Origin: Brucella sp. 21LCYQ03
GTDB taxonomy: Bacteria > Pseudomonadota > Alphaproteobacteria > Rhizobiales > Rhizobiaceae
Direction of reading: 5' to 3'
NCBI RefSeq assembly: GCF_023554105.1
Contig: NZ_JAMJWE010000001.1
Coordinates: 353,118-417,117 of the forward strand
Length of the DNA: 64,000 nucleotides
Positions 61,196-64,000 of the stretch are shown piece after piece. Made by a program: the position numbers and the translations under genes. Numbering within the stretch: the stretch's first letter is position 1; each line of letters starts with the position of its first letter. Under the pieces are notes generated by a model. That model was not told the origin of the DNA, searched no databases, and worked only from the letters and a program-made list of their open reading frames with translations.

Positions 61196-62305
61196 ATGTC
61201 CGAATTGAGCCTGAACGCCAACGCCCGTATTGCACTCGACAACCCCGATCGTATCGTTAATCAGCTACTGGATCATTTTGATGAGCATGGCGATGTGGAG
61301 CGGAACGAAAGCAGTGCAAAGCTGGTGCTAGGTTTCGGTCAGGCGGATGTGCGCTGGAATGATGAAGCTGTCGATGTTGATGTGCGCAGCGATGACGATA
61401 CCGGCCTTGCCTATATGAAGCTGTCGATTGCTTCGCACATTTTAGAGTTTTTGGATAAAGACGAAACGGCACCGAAAATACGCTGGGTTGGTGATGGCGC
61501 AGCGGGAGAGTTGCTGCCTTACTTCCGCGAGATGAAGGTCGTTTCGGTTTCTGATGTCACGCCCCATATGCGCCGCGTTCGTTTGCAGGGCAATGATCTC
61601 AAACGTTTTTCGCAACATGGTCTGCATATCCGTCTGCTCTTCCCGCAGAAGGCATTGGCTCAACCGCAATGGCCGGTCATGGGCGAAGATGGTCGTCCGG
61701 TATGGCCTGAAGGTGAAGCGCAGATCGTTGCACGTGTTTACACTATTCGCCAGCTTGATGCTGACGCAGGCTGGGTGGACATCGACATGGTCATCCATGG
61801 TGATGATTGTGATGCCCCGGGTTCTGGTTGGGCCATGAGTGTGAAACCGGGTGATATTGTCGGTATGACTGGCCCGGGTGGCGGCGATGCAGCGCAAGAT
61901 GCAAAGTGGTATTTGCTGGCTGGCGACGAAACAGCATTGCCTGCGATTGGTCGTATTTTGGAGCGTCTTCCGGAGGGGGCGAAAGCTGTTGTTCGCGTTG
62001 AGATCGATAGTGCGGCAGAAGAACAGATTATTCAGACCAAAGCCGATCTTGACCTTCAATGGCTGTATCGTAATGGGCAGGAAGCTGGAACGACCACGCT
62101 TTTGCAAGATGCTGTTCAGGCAGTAGAGTTGCCCGAAAACGAAGATAGCATCTATGTTTGGGTAGGATGTGAGTTCAATGCGTTTCGCGCCATCCGCACC
62201 TATATGCGCAAAGAGCGCAATGTGCCTAAGGATAAGCAACTGATTGTTGCCTATTGGCGGCGTGGTAAGGACGGGGATAATGCCCGTCGCGGATCGGATG
62301 ATTAA
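61196..62305 (+). CDS. DUF2218 - siderophore-interacting protein (SIP) fusion
   Basis: The 369-residue cytosolic flavoprotein has an N-terminal DUF2218 domain (residues 1-100), a ferredoxin-reductase-like FAD-binding domain (about 110-235; HMRRVRLQGNDLKRF and RVYTIRQL, where RxYT contacts FAD), and a SIP NAD(P)H-type domain (about 245-355; WYLLAGDETALPAIGRILERLP and VWVGCEFNAFRAIRTYM). Such proteins reduce ferric siderophores to release iron. GAGGAG seven bases before ATG 61196 fixes the start. It lies directly after cobL on the same strand, with 64 bases between, so a metal- or corrin-reducing role is conceivable, but iron release is the known one. Confidence 0.88.
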   Translation: MSELSLNANARIALDNPDRIVNQLLDHFDEHGDVERNESSAKLVLGFGQADVRWNDEAVDVDVRSDDDTGLAYMKLSIASHILEFLDKDETAPKIRWVGDGAAGELLPYFREMKVVSVSDVTPHMRRVRLQGNDLKRFSQHGLHIRLLFPQKALAQPQWPVMGEDGRPVWPEGEAQIVARVYTIRQLDADAGWVDIDMVIHGDDCDAPGSGWAMSVKPGDIVGMTGPGGGDAAQDAKWYLLAGDETALPAIGRILERLPEGAKAVVRVEIDSAAEEQIIQTKADLDLQWLYRNGQEAGTTTLLQDAVQAVELPENEDSIYVWVGCEFNAFRAIRTYMRKERNVPKDKQLIVAYWRRGKDGDNARRGSDD

Positions 62306-62433
62306 CGCGAGTGCGCTTGAAGGGCTATATTTTTTCTAACACCGTTAGCATTCAGCTTTTGAAGCACGTTCCTAACAGGCATTTCGAGTATCTGGAAACT
62401 CCAGATCAGTTTATATTCAATCAAAATCAATCT

Positions 62434-62466
62434 TAAAAATAAGGGCTACGTATGAGTGTAGCCCTT
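62434..62466 (-). terminator. Intrinsic terminator of the Omp25-like gene
   Basis: The hairpin AAGGGCTAC/GTAGCCCTT with an 8-base loop is followed, on the minus strand, by ATTTTTAAG. It lies 23 bases past the stop codon of the barrel gene. Confidence 0.78.
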
Positions 62467-62488
62467 AACATAAAATGATCCGTGTAAT

Positions 62489-63127
62489 TTAAAAACGGTA
62501 GTTTACGCCCGCTTTAATCGAATGATTTTTGAGGTTGTTATATTGAGTAACCCCATTCACTTTTGATTTCACGTCATTAAACCGCTGGAAATCATATTCA
62601 GCTTTCACGGAAATTGGGCCGGATATCGCTTGCTCTACGCCTGCTCCAATGAGCGCGCCACCCTGCCAGCCGGGCGCTGACGTGGTTGCGTCTTTTGCCT
62701 TGAATTTTGTTACGCCATAGCCCGCTGTGCCGTAAATCAGTGTCTTGTCCATTGCATAGCCAACTTTGCCTTTAGCATTGCCGTTCCAAGACTGCTGAAG
62801 GCTTCCACCATTTCCGATGCGGTGTTCAGCTTCTGCAAAATTACCCTCTAACTCAGCGCCGAAAACCAGATTGTCGCTCTGCATGTTTTTGCCGACTACT
62901 GCGCCACCAAGGAGTCCTGTACGGTTGGTGAAAGGGCCTGGCACTCTGGATGAGGAGGCTCCAATTTGCGCACCGATATAATTGCCTGACCAGTCATGTG
63001 CTCCAGATGCAGCAGGTTCATTATAAGTATAGTCTGAACCACCCATCATATCTGCGGCTAATGATGGACCAGCAAAACTAACGAGTGCGGCACCGAACGC
63101 CGCGGCGATGTAGGAACGCTTCAACAT
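62489..63127 (-). CDS. Omp25/Omp31-family outer membrane beta-barrel protein
   Basis: The 212-residue protein has a signal peptide (cleavage after SLA, about residue 24). It then shows the family layout: a short periplasmic-like linker with Pro and Gly, and DWSGNYIGAQIGAS, the typical W-x-G-x-Y start of the barrel. Alternating strands follow, ending in the C-terminal aromatic (KAGVNYRF) needed for outer membrane insertion. Omp25/31 proteins are the main small barrels of Brucella and Bartonella and bind lipoproteins or haem in some species. A paralogue family is likely elsewhere. Single gene with terminator. Confidence 0.9.
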   Translation of the reverse strand: MLKRSYIAAAFGAALVSFAGPSLAADMMGGSDYTYNEPAASGAHDWSGNYIGAQIGASSSRVPGPFTNRTGLLGGAVVGKNMQSDNLVFGAELEGNFAEAEHRIGNGGSLQQSWNGNAKGKVGYAMDKTLIYGTAGYGVTKFKAKDATTSAPGWQGGALIGAGVEQAISGPISVKAEYDFQRFNDVKSKVNGVTQYNNLKNHSIKAGVNYRF

Positions 63128-63331
63128 TTTTTACTCCAGTTTTTCCGCCTAAAACGCTGACGGAAAATATGCGTGATTTACTTTGAAGGGCCGATTCCGG
63201 TTGTCTTCAATCTGATTATGTCCTCGCTTGCGATTGTGTCTAAATTTAAGAAAATTCGAGCTAGATCGAGGGGAAAGCCCTTTGTTTCAGGCGGTATACT
63301 TAATGAAAGATGAACGCGCTGCTCATGCGTT

Positions 63332-63910
63332 TCAGATGAGTTTTAGACCGCGCATACTGACATGTCCGTGCTTGCCAATGATGATATGGTCATGGACAGA
63401 AATGCTCAAAGATTTGGCCGCATCGACCAAAAGCTTTGTCATGTCGATGTCGGCACGAGACGGTGTTGGATCGCCTGATGGATGATTGTGGACGAGAATA
63501 ATTGCTGTCGCTGAAAGCTCTAATGCACGCCGCACAACTTCGCGCGGATAGACAGGTGTGTGATCGACCGTTCCTTGTTGTTGCACCTCATCTGCAATGA
63601 GGCGGTTCTTTTTATCAAGGAACAGAATACGGAATTGTTCTCGCGTTTCATAAGCCATTGCAGTGGTGCAATAAGCGATGACTTGGCTCCATGAACCCAG
63701 CACTTCGCGTTCCATTACGGTGCTGCGTGCGGAGCGCTTGGAGATTGCCTCAACGATTTTTAATTCAAGCGCGATGGAGGGACCAATGCCGGGTGTTTCC
63801 GCTAAAAGCTTTTCAGGCGCGCCTAATACTTCCGCGACGGTCCCAAAGCGGCTTAACAACGACTTTGCAAGCGGCTTTGTATCCGCTCTCTGGATAACTC
63901 TGAATAGCAA
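63332..63910 (-). CDS. radC: RadC/JAB-domain protein, N-terminus disrupted
   Basis: The visible frame encodes the RadC JAB/MPN domain: the [20 protein letters not shown] motif ([20 protein letters not shown]) and the end [14 protein letters not shown] are intact, with metal-binding histidines and aspartate. A helix-hairpin-helix-like part lies before it ([12 protein letters not shown]). Homology continues upstream to [10 protein letters not shown] (63914-63931), but the frame meets a TGA at 63950-63952 and the usual HGHRxRLRxRF segment is missing. The only start is the TTG at 63910, which cuts into the conserved start. It is either a pseudogene or an abbreviated RadC; the rest lies outside the window. 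Confidence 0.7.
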   Translation of the reverse strand: MLFRVIQRADTKPLAKSLLSRFGTVAEVLGAPEKLLAETPGIGPSIALELKIVEAISKRSARSTVMEREVLGSWSQVIAYCTTAMAYETREQFRILFLDKKNRLIADEVQQQGTVDHTPVYPREVVRRALELSATAIILVHNHPSGDPTPSRADIDMTKLLVDAAKSLSISVHDHIIIGKHGHVSMRGLKLI

Positions 63911-64000
63911 AAGCTCCAGCAGTTCATAATCGGCGAGTGGACTTCCCCTTCAAAAGTGGAGGGCTTCTGTTAGATAAAACTGACAGGAGACTTAGAATTG

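Overview
The window is a contiguous piece of an alphaproteobacterial chromosome, most likely from the Brucellaceae (Brucella/Ochrobactrum and close relatives). The case rests on several things: an Omp25/Omp31-type porin-like protein, a fused SecDF, an aerobic-type cob cluster that includes a CobR-like corrin reductase and CbiD, a GbdR-like regulator, DUF1127 and entericidin small proteins, and the GATGC-ended palindromic intergenic repeats seen in Rhizobiales. The genus is an inference; there is no rRNA gene here to settle it.

Positions 1-32000 hold housekeeping and accessory genes in short operons. They are: the end of a FecCD/FecE-type metal or siderophore ABC importer; a large anchored periplasmic protein; a FucU-like mutarotase; a His-rich EF-hand protein; a DMT exporter; tRNA-Lys(CTT); a DedA protein; a TerC-CBS-CorC protein behind a structured leader; a sulfate importer (sbp, cysT, cysW) without cysA; a KefB/YbaL-type antiporter; SecDF; and a very large MscS channel. 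After these come an FAD/GcvT demethylase-like dehydrogenase with a GbdR-like regulator (methylated-glycine catabolism), a LysR/DUF1127 divergent pair, an entericidin-like lipoprotein missed by ORF length cut-offs, a GT39-like membrane enzyme, and the last steps of valine breakdown (acyl-CoA dehydrogenase plus mmsB).

Positions 32100-61200 carry a large cobalamin (vitamin B12) locus split into several transcription units: cobQ; a B12 riboswitch followed by cbtB-cbtA-cobP(cobU)-cobW-cobN-cobO and a half-size EamA gene; a terB-like gene with cobE; cobM; cbiD-cobK; cobA-cobB-cobC-cobD; cobR with an esterase-like gene and a lipoprotein; cobG-cobH-cobI-cobJ; and cobL. Together they cover methylation of uroporphyrinogen III, corrin-ring formation, amidation, cobalt uptake and insertion, corrin reduction, adenosylation and lower-loop attachment. 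The cobaltochelatase partners CobS/CobT, cobF and the final cobV/cobU-type lower-ligand genes are not in the window. The pathway has a mixed look: oxygen-dependent-type CobG, CobN and CobR sit beside CbiD and a CbiG-CobJ fusion, families best known from the anaerobic route.

Unrelated transporters interrupt the cob locus: a TauE-like permease, an MFS drug exporter with a divergent TetR, and a Leu/Ile/Val-type binding protein. The window ends with a DUF2218-SIP flavin/siderophore-interacting protein, an Omp25-family barrel, and a RadC-family gene whose N-terminal coding region is broken near the window edge. I see no IS element, prophage or CRISPR array. The least explained signals are the attenuator-like leader before terC, a plus-strand terminator with competing hairpins at 29700-29771 that suggests a small RNA, the composite corrin pathway, and the N-terminally disrupted radC.
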